A stretch of 64,000 nucleotides of DNA from Nitrospirillum viridazoti (GTDB lineage Bacteria; Pseudomonadota; Alphaproteobacteria; Azospirillales; Azospirillaceae): the NCBI RefSeq assembly GCF_007827975.1, contig NZ_VITT01000036.1; one strand, written 5' to 3'. Within the stretch, counting starts at the first letter, position 1, and every line of letters begins with the position of its first letter. Below are positions 24,564 to 33,064 of this stretch, piece by piece. The notes under the pieces were generated by a model that did no database searches, was not told the origin of the DNA, and saw only the letters and a program-made list of their open reading frames with translations. The translations under genes were made by a program, and so were the position numbers.

Positions 24564-25411
24564 CCATTACCGGTAAGGCGCGTGTGGCCGGTGTCATGGG
24601 CTGGCCGGTGGGACATAGCCGCAGTCCCCGCCTGCACGGGCACTGGCTGGCGGAGTACGCCATCGACGGCGCCTACGTGCCGCTGGCCGTGCCACCGGAC
24701 CGTATCGAGCAAGCCTTGCGCGCCCTGCCCGCGCTGGGCCTTGTGGGTTGCAACGTCACGGTGCCGCATAAGGAAGCGGCGTTCCGCATCGTGGACCGGG
24801 TGGACCAGACCGCCCGCCGCATGGGGGCCGTCAACACCGTCATCGTCCATGCCGATGGCACGCTGGAGGGCCGCAACACCGATGGCTTTGGCTTCCTTGA
24901 GAACCTGAAGGCCGGCGCGCCCGCCTGGATGGCAGGCCAGGGCCCGGCGGTCATCGTCGGCGCGGGCGGTGCCGCGCGGTCGCTGGTGGTGGCGCTGGCC
25001 GACGCCGGCGTGCCTGAAATTCGACTGGTGAACCGCACCTTCGCCCGGGCGCAGGAACTGGTGGCGGATCTGGGACCGGGCGTCGCCTGTCCGGTGACGG
25101 CGGTGGCGTGGGAGGAACGGGGGAAGGCCCTGGCCGGCGCCCAGCTGCTGGCCAATGCCACCACTCAGGGCATGATGGGCCATCCACCCCTGGATTTGAC
25201 GCTGGACGCCCTGCCGTGTGAGGCCGTGGTGACCGACATCGTCTATACGCCCGTGGAAACCCCCCTGTTGGCGGCGGCCAAGGCCCGGGGCCATATCACG
25301 GTGGATGGTCGGGGCATGCTGCTGCACCAGGGCCGGCCGGGGTTCGAGGCCTGGTTCGGCCGGGCGCCGCAGGTGACGGACGCCCTCTACGCCGCCGTCT
25401 TTGAGGACTGA
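24560..25411 (+). CDS. aroE: shikimate dehydrogenase (NADP+)
   Basis: AroE reduces 3-dehydroshikimate to shikimate in aromatic amino acid synthesis. The 283-residue product has the substrate-binding GWPVGHSRSPRLHGHWL (residues 14-30), GCNVTVPHKEAAF with the catalytic Lys (about 72), GAVNTV, NTDGFGF and the NADP-binding GAGGAARSLVVAL followed by LVNRTFARA. The late GRGMLLHQGRPGFEAWFG is intact. It is translationally coupled to maf and followed 21 bp later by coaE. Confidence 0.96.
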   Translation: MTITGKARVAGVMGWPVGHSRSPRLHGHWLAEYAIDGAYVPLAVPPDRIEQALRALPALGLVGCNVTVPHKEAAFRIVDRVDQTARRMGAVNTVIVHADGTLEGRNTDGFGFLENLKAGAPAWMAGQGPAVIVGAGGAARSLVVALADAGVPEIRLVNRTFARAQELVADLGPGVACPVTAVAWEERGKALAGAQLLANATTQGMMGHPPLDLTLDALPCEAVVTDIVYTPVETPLLAAAKARGHITVDGRGMLLHQGRPGFEAWFGRAPQVTDALYAAVFED

Positions 25412-25432
25412 ACAGCGCATGGCGGTGTCCCG

Positions 25433-26077
25433 ATGATTGTGCTGGGCCTCACCGGGTCGATCGGCATGGGCAAATCCACGGCGGCGGCGATGCTGCGCCG
25501 GCTGGGTTGCCCCGTGCACGACAGCGATGCCACGGTGCATCGCCTGTATGCCAGGGGCGGCGCGGCGGTGGGCCCCATCGGCCAGGCGTTCCCGGGCGTG
25601 GTGCGTGATGGTGCGGTGGACCGGCAACTGCTGTCGGCGGAAGTCATGGGCAACACCCCGGCGCTGGAGCGGCTGGAGGCCATCGTCCATCCCCTGGTGG
25701 GCCAGGCGCGCGACCGTTTCCTGCGCCGTGCCGCCGCCAGCGGCGCCAAGGTGGCCGTGCTGGACGTGCCCCTGCTGTTCGAGACCGGCGGGCAGGCGCA
25801 TTGCGACCGGGTGGCCGTCGTCTCCGCCCCCCGCAGCCTGCAGCGCGCCCGGGTGTTGGTCCGGCCGGGCATGAGCCCAGGCAAGCTGGACGCCATCCTG
25901 CGCCGGCAGATGCCGGATGCCGAGAAGCGGCGGCTGGCGGATTTCGTCGTGCCCACGGGCCTGGGCCGCGCGCTGACCTTGCGGCGGCTGACCGGCATCG
26001 TCACACTGCTGTCCGGGCAGCGCGGCCGGGTCTGGCCGCCCCGCCCCCGCCCGTCATCGATCCGTAGAGCCAGGTAG
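25433..26077 (+). CDS. coaE: dephospho-CoA kinase
   Basis: CoaE phosphorylates the 3'-hydroxyl of dephospho-CoA in the last step of CoA synthesis. The 214-residue product starts with the P-loop LGLTGSIGMGKSTAAAML (residues 4-21), followed by CPVHDSDATVHRLY, IVHPLVGQ and VLDVPLLFETGG (about 104-115). The C-terminal tail past about residue 195 is Arg/Pro-rich and probably non-essential. It sits between aroE and dnaQ in the same direction. Confidence 0.94.
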   Translation: MIVLGLTGSIGMGKSTAAAMLRRLGCPVHDSDATVHRLYARGGAAVGPIGQAFPGVVRDGAVDRQLLSAEVMGNTPALERLEAIVHPLVGQARDRFLRRAAASGAKVAVLDVPLLFETGGQAHCDRVAVVSAPRSLQRARVLVRPGMSPGKLDAILRRQMPDAEKRRLADFVVPTGLGRALTLRRLTGIVTLLSGQRGRVWPPRPRPSSIRRAR

Positions 26078-26086
26078 CCCGTTCCC

Positions 26087-26800
26087 ATGCGTGAAATCGT
26101 TCTCGATACCGAAACCACCGGCGTGAATGCCTTGAGCGGCGACCGCGTGGTGGAAATCGGCTGCGTGGAACTGCTGAACCATGTGGCCACCGGCAACAGC
26201 TGGCACGCCTACATCAACCCGGAACGGGACATGCCGGCGGAAGCGGAGGCGGTGCACGGCCTGTCGGCCGCCTTCCTCTCGGATAAGCCGGTGTTCGCCG
26301 CCGTGGCCGGCGACTTCCTGGACTTCATCCAGGACAGTCCGCTGATCATCCACAACGCCAGCTTCGACATGGGCTTCCTGAACGCGGAGTTCACGCGCCT
26401 GGGCCTGAAGACCATGCCCATGGCGCGCTCGGTCGACACCGTGGCCATGGCGCGCAAGCGCTTCCCCGGCGCACCGGCCAGCCTGGATGCCCTGTGCCGC
26501 CGCTTCGGCATCGACAATTCCGGACGCACCTACCACGGCGCGCTTCTCGACGCCCAACTGCTGGCTGAAGTCTATCTGGAGCTGATGGGCGGCCGGCAGC
26601 CTGACCTGGTGCTGGGCGCCACCGTCGTCAAGACGGCGGACGTGGGCCTGGTGGTGGTGGAGGAGACCCGAATCTTCCGCGCCCCCCGCCCCCACGCCGC
26701 CTCACCTGAGGAACTGGAGGCACATGCCGCCTTCCTCAAGGCCATCAAGTCGCCGCTGTGGCTGGCGGGTGAGGAGCCGGCGACGGCCACCGCCGGCTGA
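26087..26800 (+). CDS. dnaQ: DNA polymerase III epsilon subunit (3'-5' proofreading exonuclease)
   Basis: The 237-residue DEDDh exonuclease has ExoI REIVLDTETTGVNALSGDR (residues 2-20, catalytic DTE), ExoII HNASFDMGFLNAEF (about 89-102) and ExoIII YHGALLDAQLLAEVYLELMGG with the catalytic His and Asp. The C-terminal tail should bind the alpha subunit. It ends the origin-proximal ppsR-dnaQ series and is nearly abutting (2 bp) the convergent quinone reductase gene, so no terminator lies between them and transcripts probably overlap. Confidence 0.95.
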   Translation: MREIVLDTETTGVNALSGDRVVEIGCVELLNHVATGNSWHAYINPERDMPAEAEAVHGLSAAFLSDKPVFAAVAGDFLDFIQDSPLIIHNASFDMGFLNAEFTRLGLKTMPMARSVDTVAMARKRFPGAPASLDALCRRFGIDNSGRTYHGALLDAQLLAEVYLELMGGRQPDLVLGATVVKTADVGLVVVEETRIFRAPRPHAASPEELEAHAAFLKAIKSPLWLAGEEPATATAG

Positions 26801-26802
26801 TC

Positions 26803-27777
26803 TTACGGCAGCAGCACCGTGGAACCGGTGGTGCGGCGGGCTTCCAGGGCGATGTGAGCCTGGGCCGCGTCCTTCAGGGCGAAGGTCTGGCGCACGTCGA
26901 TCTTCACCTTGCCGGACAGCACGGCGGTGAACAGGGCGTTGGCGCTGTCGCGCAATTCCTTCGTGGTGGCGACGTAGCCGCCCAGGGAGGGCCGGGTCAG
27001 GAACAGCGAGCCCTTGGTGTTCAGGATGCCGATATCCACGGCACCCACGGGGCCGGAGGCGTTGCCGAAGCTGACCATGGTGCCCAGGCGGCTGAGGCAG
27101 TCCAGGCTCTGGTAGAAGGTGTCCTTGCCGATGCTGTCGTAGACGACCGGCACGCCCTGGCCGTCGGTAATCTGCTTCACCCGTTCCACGAAGTTCTCGC
27201 GGGTGTAGACGATGGTGTGGTCGCAGCCGTGGGCGCGGGCCAATTCGGCCTTCTCGTCCGAACCGACGGTGCCGATGACGGTGGCGCCCAGGGCCTTGGC
27301 CCACTGGCAGGCGATCAGCCCCACCCCGCCGGCGGCGGCGTGGAGCAGGATGGTCTGCCCCTGCTTGACCGGGAAGGTGCGGTGCAGCAGGTAGTGCGCG
27401 GTCAGGCCCTGCAGCAGCATGGCCGCACCCGTCTGGTCGTCGATGCCGTCCGGCAGGTGGATCAGGCGCTCGGCCGGATACAGCCGCGCCTCGGCATAGC
27501 CGCCGGTGCCCCCGGTGCAATAGCCGACACGGTCGCCGATCTTGAAGTCGTAAACATCCGGCCCCACGGCCTCGACCACGCCGGCGGCCTCCATACCCGG
27601 GATCAGGGGCAGTGGGTTCTTGTAGAGGCCGGTGCGGACATAGATGTCGATATAGTTCAGGCCCACGGCCGTCTGGCGCAGCCGGACCTGGCCGGGACCA
27701 GGCTCCCCCACCGCCACCTCCTCCCACTTCATCACTTCCGGACCGCCAGTCTGATGGATGCGGATGGCGTGGACCAT
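26803..27777 (-). CDS. NADPH:quinone oxidoreductase (zeta-crystallin type MDR)
   Basis: The 324-residue medium-chain dehydrogenase/reductase lacks the zinc ligands of alcohol dehydrogenases. Features are AIRIHQTGGPEVMKWEEV at the start, NYIDIYVRTGLY, PGMEAAGVVEAVGPDV, the NADPH-binding LLHAAAGGVGLIACQWAKALGATVIGTVGS (about residues 144-173) and YDSIGKDTFYQSLDCL. These are those of E. coli QorA-type quinone reductases, which reduce quinones by one electron. It appears to be a single gene, followed upstream (27778-27910) by a gap with a repeat fragment. Confidence 0.9.
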   Translation of the reverse strand: MVHAIRIHQTGGPEVMKWEEVAVGEPGPGQVRLRQTAVGLNYIDIYVRTGLYKNPLPLIPGMEAAGVVEAVGPDVYDFKIGDRVGYCTGGTGGYAEARLYPAERLIHLPDGIDDQTGAAMLLQGLTAHYLLHRTFPVKQGQTILLHAAAGGVGLIACQWAKALGATVIGTVGSDEKAELARAHGCDHTIVYTRENFVERVKQITDGQGVPVVYDSIGKDTFYQSLDCLSRLGTMVSFGNASGPVGAVDIGILNTKGSLFLTRPSLGGYVATTKELRDSANALFTAVLSGKVKIDVRQTFALKDAAQAHIALEARRTTGSTVLLP

Positions 27778-27868
27778 GATGAGGCTCCTGCGGAGGGGGA
27801 AGTTGGCGGTGGTTCAAACCGGCGACACGAGGCCGGGCTTCATGTCGCTGTAGGGCACGGCGAAGACG

Positions 27869-27903
27869 GCCAGGCCGGCGAATGCCGGCGCTGGGCGCCT
27901 GGC
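27869..27903 (+). repeat. dispersed repeat, partial copy C
   Basis: GGCCAGGCCGGCGAATGCCG at 27869 onward, continuing GCGC-TGGGCGCCTG, matches the end of copies A and B (AGCCAAGCCGGCGGATGCC then GCGCCCGGAGCCTG) at roughly 28 of 34 positions, including the GCCGGC-GAAT-GCCGGC palindrome. The other half of the element is absent. It lies just beyond the stop of the dienelactone hydrolase gene. Confidence 0.45.
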
Positions 27904-27910
27904 GGAAAAC

Positions 27911-28606
27911 TTAGGACAGCGTTTCTTTCAGGAAGGTGGCGGTGCGCTGGTTGGCCAGATCGGCCGCCTTGGCGTCGTAGTGCTCCCCACCCACGCGGGC
28001 GAAGGCGTGATCCTGCTCCGGGTAGACGTGCTGGACGATCAGATGGTTGCCCTCGATGGCGGCGTTCACCTTGGCCCGGGTCTCGTCGGAGGAGAATTTG
28101 TCCTTGCCGGCGGTATGCAGCATCAGCGGCTTGGTGATGGCGCTGACCTCGCCCAAGGCACCGTCCAGGCCCACGCCGTAATAGCTGACGTTGGCGTCGG
28201 CATCGGACCGGGTGGCCATCAGGAAGGCCAGCTTGCCGCCCAGGCAGTAGCCCAGGGTGCCCACCTTGCCGCCCGTCGCCTCATGCCCGCGCAGGAAGTC
28301 CACGGTGGCGATCAGATCCTCCACCCCGCTGGCTTCGCTGAAGCCGTTGTACAGCTGGAAGGCCCGCTGCCATTCGGCGTCGGTCTGGTCGGTCAGCTGC
28401 ACGCCAGGTTCCTGGCGCCAGAACAGGTCGGGACAGATGGCGGTGTAGCCCAGGGCGGCGTAATGGTCGCACAGCGCGCGCATGTTGGCGTTGACGCCAA
28501 AGATCTCCTGGATCAGCACCAGGCCCGGGCCCTTGCCGCCGGCCGGGATCGCCAGGTACGCGTCAAAACTGCCGCCATCGGTGGCGTTGATCGTCACGGT
28601 GGTCAT
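27911..28606 (-). CDS. dienelactone hydrolase family protein
   Basis: The 231-residue alpha/beta hydrolase carries the DLH nucleophile cysteine in GTLGYCLGGKLAFL (about residues 117-130). The expected Asp and His are near AGKDKFSSDET and YPEQDHAFARVGGEHYD. Family members open lactone rings or cleave small esters. The aspects that mark the family are IQEIFGVNANMRALCDHYAALGYTAICPDLFWR near the N-terminus. No catechol or chlorocatechol pathway genes are nearby, so the physiological substrate is unknown. It is probably monocistronic. Confidence 0.88.
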   Translation of the reverse strand: MTTVTINATDGGSFDAYLAIPAGGKGPGLVLIQEIFGVNANMRALCDHYAALGYTAICPDLFWRQEPGVQLTDQTDAEWQRAFQLYNGFSEASGVEDLIATVDFLRGHEATGGKVGTLGYCLGGKLAFLMATRSDADANVSYYGVGLDGALGEVSAITKPLMLHTAGKDKFSSDETRAKVNAAIEGNHLIVQHVYPEQDHAFARVGGEHYDAKAADLANQRTATFLKETLS

Positions 28607-28738
28607 GCTGCGCTACCCCTTTGATTTGGTTGTCGAATGCTTATGGTTAAAACACGCGTCGTTTCTTAATCACCCATAGTAACGATTGGGCGGGGGCCTG
28701 TCACCGTGACGTCCGTCACTAGGACACTATGGGGCACC

Positions 28739-30799
28739 TCACTGGCTGGACGCGCTAGCGGCCAGCAGATCGGCTAGCGCTTCCGGTGTGGTCACGGGCA
28801 GGGAGCACCGCATGTCCTGACAGACATAGGCTGTGGCCCGGCCGTCCACCATGGCCTTGCCAGCCGCCGGATGTGGCTCCGGCAGATTTTGTCCGGGCGC
28901 CAGGCGGCTGACCACCAGGGTTGGGCGCGACTGGGCGCGCAGGACGGCGTTGAAGGGCTCAAGGTCGTCGCCCTCGCCCACCAGCACGGCATGCATGCCG
29001 TTCAGCAGCGTCTCGGCCATGTTGAGGAAGGTGGAGAGCGGGAAGAAGTTGCGGCCCAATTCCCCGCTGAAGGCGGACATCAGGGTGTCGGCCTGGGCAC
29101 GGTAGCGGTCCTGGCCGGTCAACAGCCACAGGCGGGTGAGGTTGCCCAGCTGGGTGCCGTTACCGGCGGGCACGGCGTTGTCTTGGGCGTGGCGCGGGCG
29201 GACCAGCAGGTCGCCCACGTCGTCGGCGGTGGTGTAATAGCCGCCGTCCGCCGCATCCCAGAAATGACGGTCCAGGGTGTCCGTCCAGCGCGCGGCCTGA
29301 TCCAGGAAGGCGACGTCACCGGTGATCTCATGCAGGGTCAGGGCGGCCTTCCCCATATTGGCGTAGTCTTCCAGCAGGCCGGCGTGGCGGGCCCTGCCGC
29401 CGCGGCCGCTGTGGTACAGGCGGTCCAGCCCATCCCGGCCAGTATGGCCCAGGCTTGTTACAACATGGCGGTAGGCGTCGATGGCGGCCTCGATCCAGCC
29501 CGGCTGCTCAAAGACGAAGCCGGCGCGGGCCAGGGCCGCGATCATCAGGCCGTTCCAGTCGGCCAGCACCTTGTCGTCCCAGCCGGGGCGGATGCGCAGC
29601 GCCCGGGCCTTCAGCAGGCGGGCGCGGGCATGGGCCAGGCGGTTTTCCTCGGCGCTGCCCGGCGCCAGGGGCGTGCGCCGGTTCAGGATGGTATGGCCTT
29701 CCCAGTTGCCCAGCTCGGTCACGTCATAGTGGGCACAGAACAGCTCGGCATCCTCACCCAGCAGGCGGTCGATTTCCGCCTTGGTCCAGACGTAGAAGCG
29801 GCCCTCCTCCCCCTCGCTGTCGGCATCCAGGGTGGCGCCGAAGGCACCGCCGGGCACCTTCATCTCGTTCAGCACCCAGCCCACGGTCTCGCGCACGCGA
29901 ACCTCCAGCAGGGGATCTCGTGTGCCCTGCCAGACCTGGGTCATCAGCGCCACCAGCTGGGCGTTGTCGTACAGCATCTTCTCGAAGTGCGGGACCAGCC
30001 ATTGCTCGTCCGTGGAATAGCGGGCAAAGCCGCCGGCCAGGTGGTCGTAGATGCCGCCGTTGGCCATGTGGGTCAGGGTGGTGATGACGGCGTCGCGCAG
30101 GTCCGTGCGGGCGGTGCGCAGATGGGCGCGCCACAACAAGTCGAAAATGCTGGGCTGCGGGAACTTAGGCGCGCCGTTGATACCGCCCAGGAAGGGGTCG
30201 ACCTCACGCACCAGGCGGTCGGCCACGGCGTTCAGGGAGCCCACGGTGACCGCGTCGCCCGGGTTGCCGCGTGACAGCCGGGCGAGTGCGTCACCTAGGG
30301 CCTTCACGTTGCGGCTGACCTTGCCGGGGTCTTGGGCATAGGTTTCGGCCACGCCCTGCAGCACGTCGGGGAATCCGGGACGGCCGTAGCGGGTGGCCGG
30401 CGGGAAGTAGGTGCCGCCCCAGAACGGCTCCCCCTTGGGTGTCAGGAACATGGTCAGGGGCCAGCCGCCCTGCTGGCCCAGCAGGGACAAGGCCTGCTGG
30501 TAGACCTGGTCCACGTCCGGCCGTTCTTCCCGGTCCACCTTGATGTTGATGAACAGGTCGTTCATCAGGGAGGATATGGCCTGGTTCTCGAAGCTTTCGT
30601 GAGCCATGACGTGGCACCAATGGCAGGCGGCATAGCCCACGGACAGCAGGATGGGTTTGCCCGCCGCTTGGGCCTCGGCGAAAGCCTCCGGCCCCCAGGC
30701 ACGCCAGTGCACGGGGTTGTCCTTGTGCTGCAGCAGATAGGGGCTGGTCTCGTGAACCAGCAGGTTTTCCGCCGCTTGTGTCGTATCCGATGCCGCCAT
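28739..30799 (-). CDS. thioredoxin-like DUF255 protein (YyaL / SPATA20 family)
   Basis: The 686-residue protein has an N-terminal thioredoxin-fold domain with ACHWCHVMAHESFEN (CxxC at residues 59-62) and a long alpha/alpha-barrel region (FPQPSIFDLLWRAH, GGIYDHLAGGFARYSTDEQWLVPHFEKMLYDNAQL, WDDKVLADWNGLMIAALARAG). This architecture defines the SPATA20/YyaL family, present from bacteria to humans and of unsettled biochemical function. The Cys pair suggests redox activity and the barrel resembles N-acylglucosamine epimerase folds. It diverges from the DUF6489 gene, with a perfect dyad in the shared promoter region. Confidence 0.9.
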   Translation of the reverse strand: MAASDTTQAAENLLVHETSPYLLQHKDNPVHWRAWGPEAFAEAQAAGKPILLSVGYAACHWCHVMAHESFENQAISSLMNDLFINIKVDREERPDVDQVYQQALSLLGQQGGWPLTMFLTPKGEPFWGGTYFPPATRYGRPGFPDVLQGVAETYAQDPGKVSRNVKALGDALARLSRGNPGDAVTVGSLNAVADRLVREVDPFLGGINGAPKFPQPSIFDLLWRAHLRTARTDLRDAVITTLTHMANGGIYDHLAGGFARYSTDEQWLVPHFEKMLYDNAQLVALMTQVWQGTRDPLLEVRVRETVGWVLNEMKVPGGAFGATLDADSEGEEGRFYVWTKAEIDRLLGEDAELFCAHYDVTELGNWEGHTILNRRTPLAPGSAEENRLAHARARLLKARALRIRPGWDDKVLADWNGLMIAALARAGFVFEQPGWIEAAIDAYRHVVTSLGHTGRDGLDRLYHSGRGGRARHAGLLEDYANMGKAALTLHEITGDVAFLDQAARWTDTLDRHFWDAADGGYYTTADDVGDLLVRPRHAQDNAVPAGNGTQLGNLTRLWLLTGQDRYRAQADTLMSAFSGELGRNFFPLSTFLNMAETLLNGMHAVLVGEGDDLEPFNAVLRAQSRPTLVVSRLAPGQNLPEPHPAAGKAMVDGRATAYVCQDMRCSLPVTTPEALADLLAASASSQ

Positions 30800-30859
30800 G
30801 GGGGGTCACGCTCTCCACAGAATGATGCGGTCGTTTAAGGACCAGTGCCGCTTTGCCCC

Positions 30860-30881
30860 CACTGTAGCCTCCGCTACAGTG
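30860..30881. promoter_or_regulatory. 9-bp perfect dyad between divergent genes
   Basis: CACTGTAGC (30860-30868) and GCTACAGTG (30873-30881) flank CTCC. It lies 61 bp upstream of the DUF255 gene and 97 bp upstream of the DUF6489 gene, a position suited to an operator. No T-run follows on either strand, so it is not a terminator. Confidence 0.5.
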
Positions 30882-30977
30882 AAGGTCAGAAAAAAGAGGC
30901 GGTATTTCGGGGGTATATCCCTGTTAGTCCCCCCGCCATGCGCCTTTAGAGTCCAACCGAACAGGAAGGTCTGCCCC

Positions 30978-31232
30978 ATGAAAATCACCGTCGACGTTGA
31001 TTGCACCCCGGAAGAGGCCCGTGCTTTCCTGGGCCTGCCGGACGTGAAGCCCATGCAGGACGCCCTGATGAGGCAGATGCAGGACCGCATGAGCGCCAAC
31101 CTGGCCGCCATGGATCCGGACGCCCTGCTGAAGACTTGGCTGCCCGTGGGCATCCAGGGGTTCGAGCAGATGCAGAAAATGATGTGGAACCAGATGACCT
31201 CCGCCATGGGCGGGGGCAAGGACGCGAAGTGA
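30978..31232 (+). CDS. DUF6489 family small protein
   Basis: The 84-residue acidic-to-neutral protein is rich in Met (MKITVDVDCTPEEARAFLGLP, then a Met/Gln-rich helix KPMQDALMRQMQDRMSANLAAM). I recognise it as a conserved alphaproteobacterial small protein of unknown role. The ATG has GGAAGG upstream at normal spacing. Its stop overlaps the GTG start of the 2Fe-2S protein gene (GTGA), so the two are translated together. It has a helical, possibly coiled-coil second half and no signal peptide. Confidence 0.75.
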   Translation: MKITVDVDCTPEEARAFLGLPDVKPMQDALMRQMQDRMSANLAAMDPDALLKTWLPVGIQGFEQMQKMMWNQMTSAMGGGKDAK

Positions 31233-31603
31233 CCGATCCCGCACCCTATTTCGACCGTCACGTTTTCTTTTGCACCAATGAGCGTGCGCCGGGCCACCCC
31301 CGAGGATGCTGCAAGGAGAAGGGTTCAGAGGCCCTGCGCGACCACATGAAGGCGGCCGCCAAGGAGGCTGGCCTGGGCAAGAGGGTCAGGGTCAACGCCG
31401 CCGGCTGCCTGGACCGGTGCGAACTGGGGCCGACGCTGGTCATCTATCCGGAGGGCGTCTGGTACACCTGCGCCACCACCGGCGACGTCGATGAAATTGT
31501 GAAGACTCACCTGGTGGAGGGCGGCCGGGTGGACCGCTTGATGCTATATCCGGATGAGAAAGTGCCGGCGCACCGCGCCCGCAAAGCCGCTGCCGCAGAC
31601 TGA
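31229..31603 (+). CDS. thioredoxin-like 2Fe-2S ferredoxin domain protein
   Basis: The 124-residue protein contains a thioredoxin-like [2Fe-2S] ferredoxin fold. Candidate cluster cysteines are in HVFFCTNERAPGHPRGCC (about residues 11-28) and AAGCLDRCELGPTLVIYPEG (about 57-76). The GTG start is inferred from the 4-nt overlap with the upstream gene; the frame is open further upstream but only as a shadow of it. It lies 11 bp ahead of mnmE and may share its transcript. The function is electron transfer or cluster handling, unspecified. Confidence 0.85.
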   Translation: MTDPAPYFDRHVFFCTNERAPGHPRGCCKEKGSEALRDHMKAAAKEAGLGKRVRVNAAGCLDRCELGPTLVIYPEGVWYTCATTGDVDEIVKTHLVEGGRVDRLMLYPDEKVPAHRARKAAAAD

Positions 31604-31614
31604 CCTTACTCCCC

Positions 31615-32955
31615 ATGTCCCTCTATAGCACCGACACCATCTTCGCCCTGGCCTCCGCCCCCGGCCGGGGCGGTGTCCAGGTTATCCGTCTGTCCGGCCC
31701 GGCGGCGGGAACCGCCCTGCCCGCCCTGACGCGCAGGCCCCTGCCCCCGCCCCGCCGGGCCACGTTGGCGCGGCTGCATGACCAGGCGGGCGAGGTCTTC
31801 GATCAGGCGTTGGTGCTGTGGTTCCCGGGGCCTGACAGCTTCACCGGCGAGGATGTGGCGGAACTGCACCTGCATGGCGGTCGCGCCGTGCTGGCCGCCG
31901 CCAGCGAGGCGCTGACCGCCCAGGGATTGCGTGTGGCGGAACCGGGGGAATTCAGCCGCCGCGCCTTTGAGGCGGGCAAGCTGGACCTGACCGAGGCGGA
32001 AGCCATCGCCGACCTGGTCGATGCCGAGACCGCGGCCCAGCGTCGCCAAGCCTTGCGCCAGATGGAGGGCGCTCTGGGTGCCCTGTACGAGGGTTGGCGA
32101 CATCGCCTGGTACGGGCGCTGGCCCATCTGGAGGCGGATATCGATTTCCCGGATGAGGATTTGCCCCACGGCCTGGCGCCGGCGGTGGTCCCCGTCTTGA
32201 CCGGCCTGTACCAGGAAATCGGCGTCCACCTGGCCGACGGTCATCGTGGGGAGCGGCTGCGCGACGGCTTTTCCATCGCCATCCTGGGGGCGCCCAACGC
32301 CGGCAAGTCCAGCTTGCTGAACGCCCTGGCGCGGCGGGACGCGGCCATCGTCTCCTCCACCGCCGGCACGACGCGCGATGTCATAGAGGTGAACCTGGAC
32401 TTGGGCGGCTTCCCCGTCATCCTGGCCGACACTGCCGGTTTGCGCGACGCCGCCGATGAGATCGAGCGTGAGGGCATCCGCCGGGCGTTGGCCCGCGCGG
32501 AAAAGGCGGATCTGAAGCTGCTGGTGCTGGATTGTTCCACGTGGAACATCGGCGATATGGCGGAGGCCACCTTAGCTCTGGCCGACGGTGACGCGCTGGT
32601 GGTGCTGAACAAGCGCGACCTGTGTACCTACGTGCCATCCATGGTTGCCGGCCGCACCGCCATCGCCGTCTCCGCCGCCACCGGCGAAGGGCTGGCGGAT
32701 CTGTTGGCGGCCCTGGAACGCATCGTCGGCGATCGCCTGATGCCGGGCGCTGCCCCGTCCCTCACCCGTGCCCGCCATCGCCAGGCCCTGGAGGATTGCC
32801 GCGCCGCCCTAGCCCGTGCGCTGAGGGCCGACTTGCCAGAGCTGGCGGCGGAGGATGTTCGCCTGGCCGCCCGCGCCCTGGGCCGCATCACCGGCCGGGT
32901 GGATGTGGAAGACCTGCTGGACGTGATCTTCCGGGATTTTTGCATCGGGAAGTGA
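31615..32955 (+). CDS. mnmE: tRNA uridine-5-carboxymethylaminomethyl modification GTPase MnmE
   Basis: MnmE and MnmG together install the cmnm5 group on U34 of certain tRNAs. The 446-residue product has the N-terminal formyl-THF-binding domain (SLYSTDTIFALASAPGRGGV), a helical domain, an inserted G domain with P-loop ILGAPNAGKSSLLNAL (about residue 225), the switch STAGTTRD and DTAGLRDAADEIE, LNKRD, and the C-terminal catalytic Cys in DFCIGK. It is 109 bp ahead of mnmG; that gap carries a parS site. A second parS-type sequence lies inside the coding region. Confidence 0.96.
   Translation: MSLYSTDTIFALASAPGRGGVQVIRLSGPAAGTALPALTRRPLPPPRRATLARLHDQAGEVFDQALVLWFPGPDSFTGEDVAELHLHGGRAVLAAASEALTAQGLRVAEPGEFSRRAFEAGKLDLTEAEAIADLVDAETAAQRRQALRQMEGALGALYEGWRHRLVRALAHLEADIDFPDEDLPHGLAPAVVPVLTGLYQEIGVHLADGHRGERLRDGFSIAILGAPNAGKSSLLNALARRDAAIVSSTAGTTRDVIEVNLDLGGFPVILADTAGLRDAADEIEREGIRRALARAEKADLKLLVLDCSTWNIGDMAEATLALADGDALVVLNKRDLCTYVPSMVAGRTAIAVSAATGEGLADLLAALERIVGDRLMPGAAPSLTRARHRQALEDCRAALARALRADLPELAAEDVRLAARALGRITGRVDVEDLLDVIFRDFCIGK
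32533..32548. other. parS-like site inside mnmE
   Basis: TGTTCCACGTGGAACA is a perfect 16-bp palindrome differing from the canonical parS (TGTTTCACGTGAAACA) by one symmetric base pair. It encodes Cys-Ser-Thr-Trp-Asn of the G domain. Its position 440 bp from a perfect parS supports function, but ParB affinity is unknown. Confidence 0.6.
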
Positions 32956-32969
32956 ATACCCCCGCGCTG

Positions 32970-32985
32970 TGTTTCACGTGAAACA
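32970..32985. other. parS site between mnmE and mnmG
   Basis: TGTTTCACGTGAAACA is an exact 16-bp match to the canonical ParB-binding site, intergenic, about 10 kb from oriC and 3.4 kb from parB. Confidence 0.92.
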
Positions 32986-33027
32986 TGGGGCGGACATGGA
33001 TTCATGGCGGTCATCCCCTGGCACCCT

Positions 33028-33056
33028 TTGACTCGCCCGCCCGCCGCCCCTAAAGT
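33028..33056 (+). promoter_or_regulatory. candidate sigma-70 promoter of mnmG
   Basis: TTGACT (33028-33033) and TAAAGT (33051-33056) are separated by 17 bp. The predicted start of transcription falls at about 33062-33064, immediately before the mnmG ATG at 33065, and there is no purine-rich ribosome-binding site, so a leaderless or near-leaderless transcript is possible. Confidence 0.4.
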
Positions 33057-33064
33057 CCGGCGCC

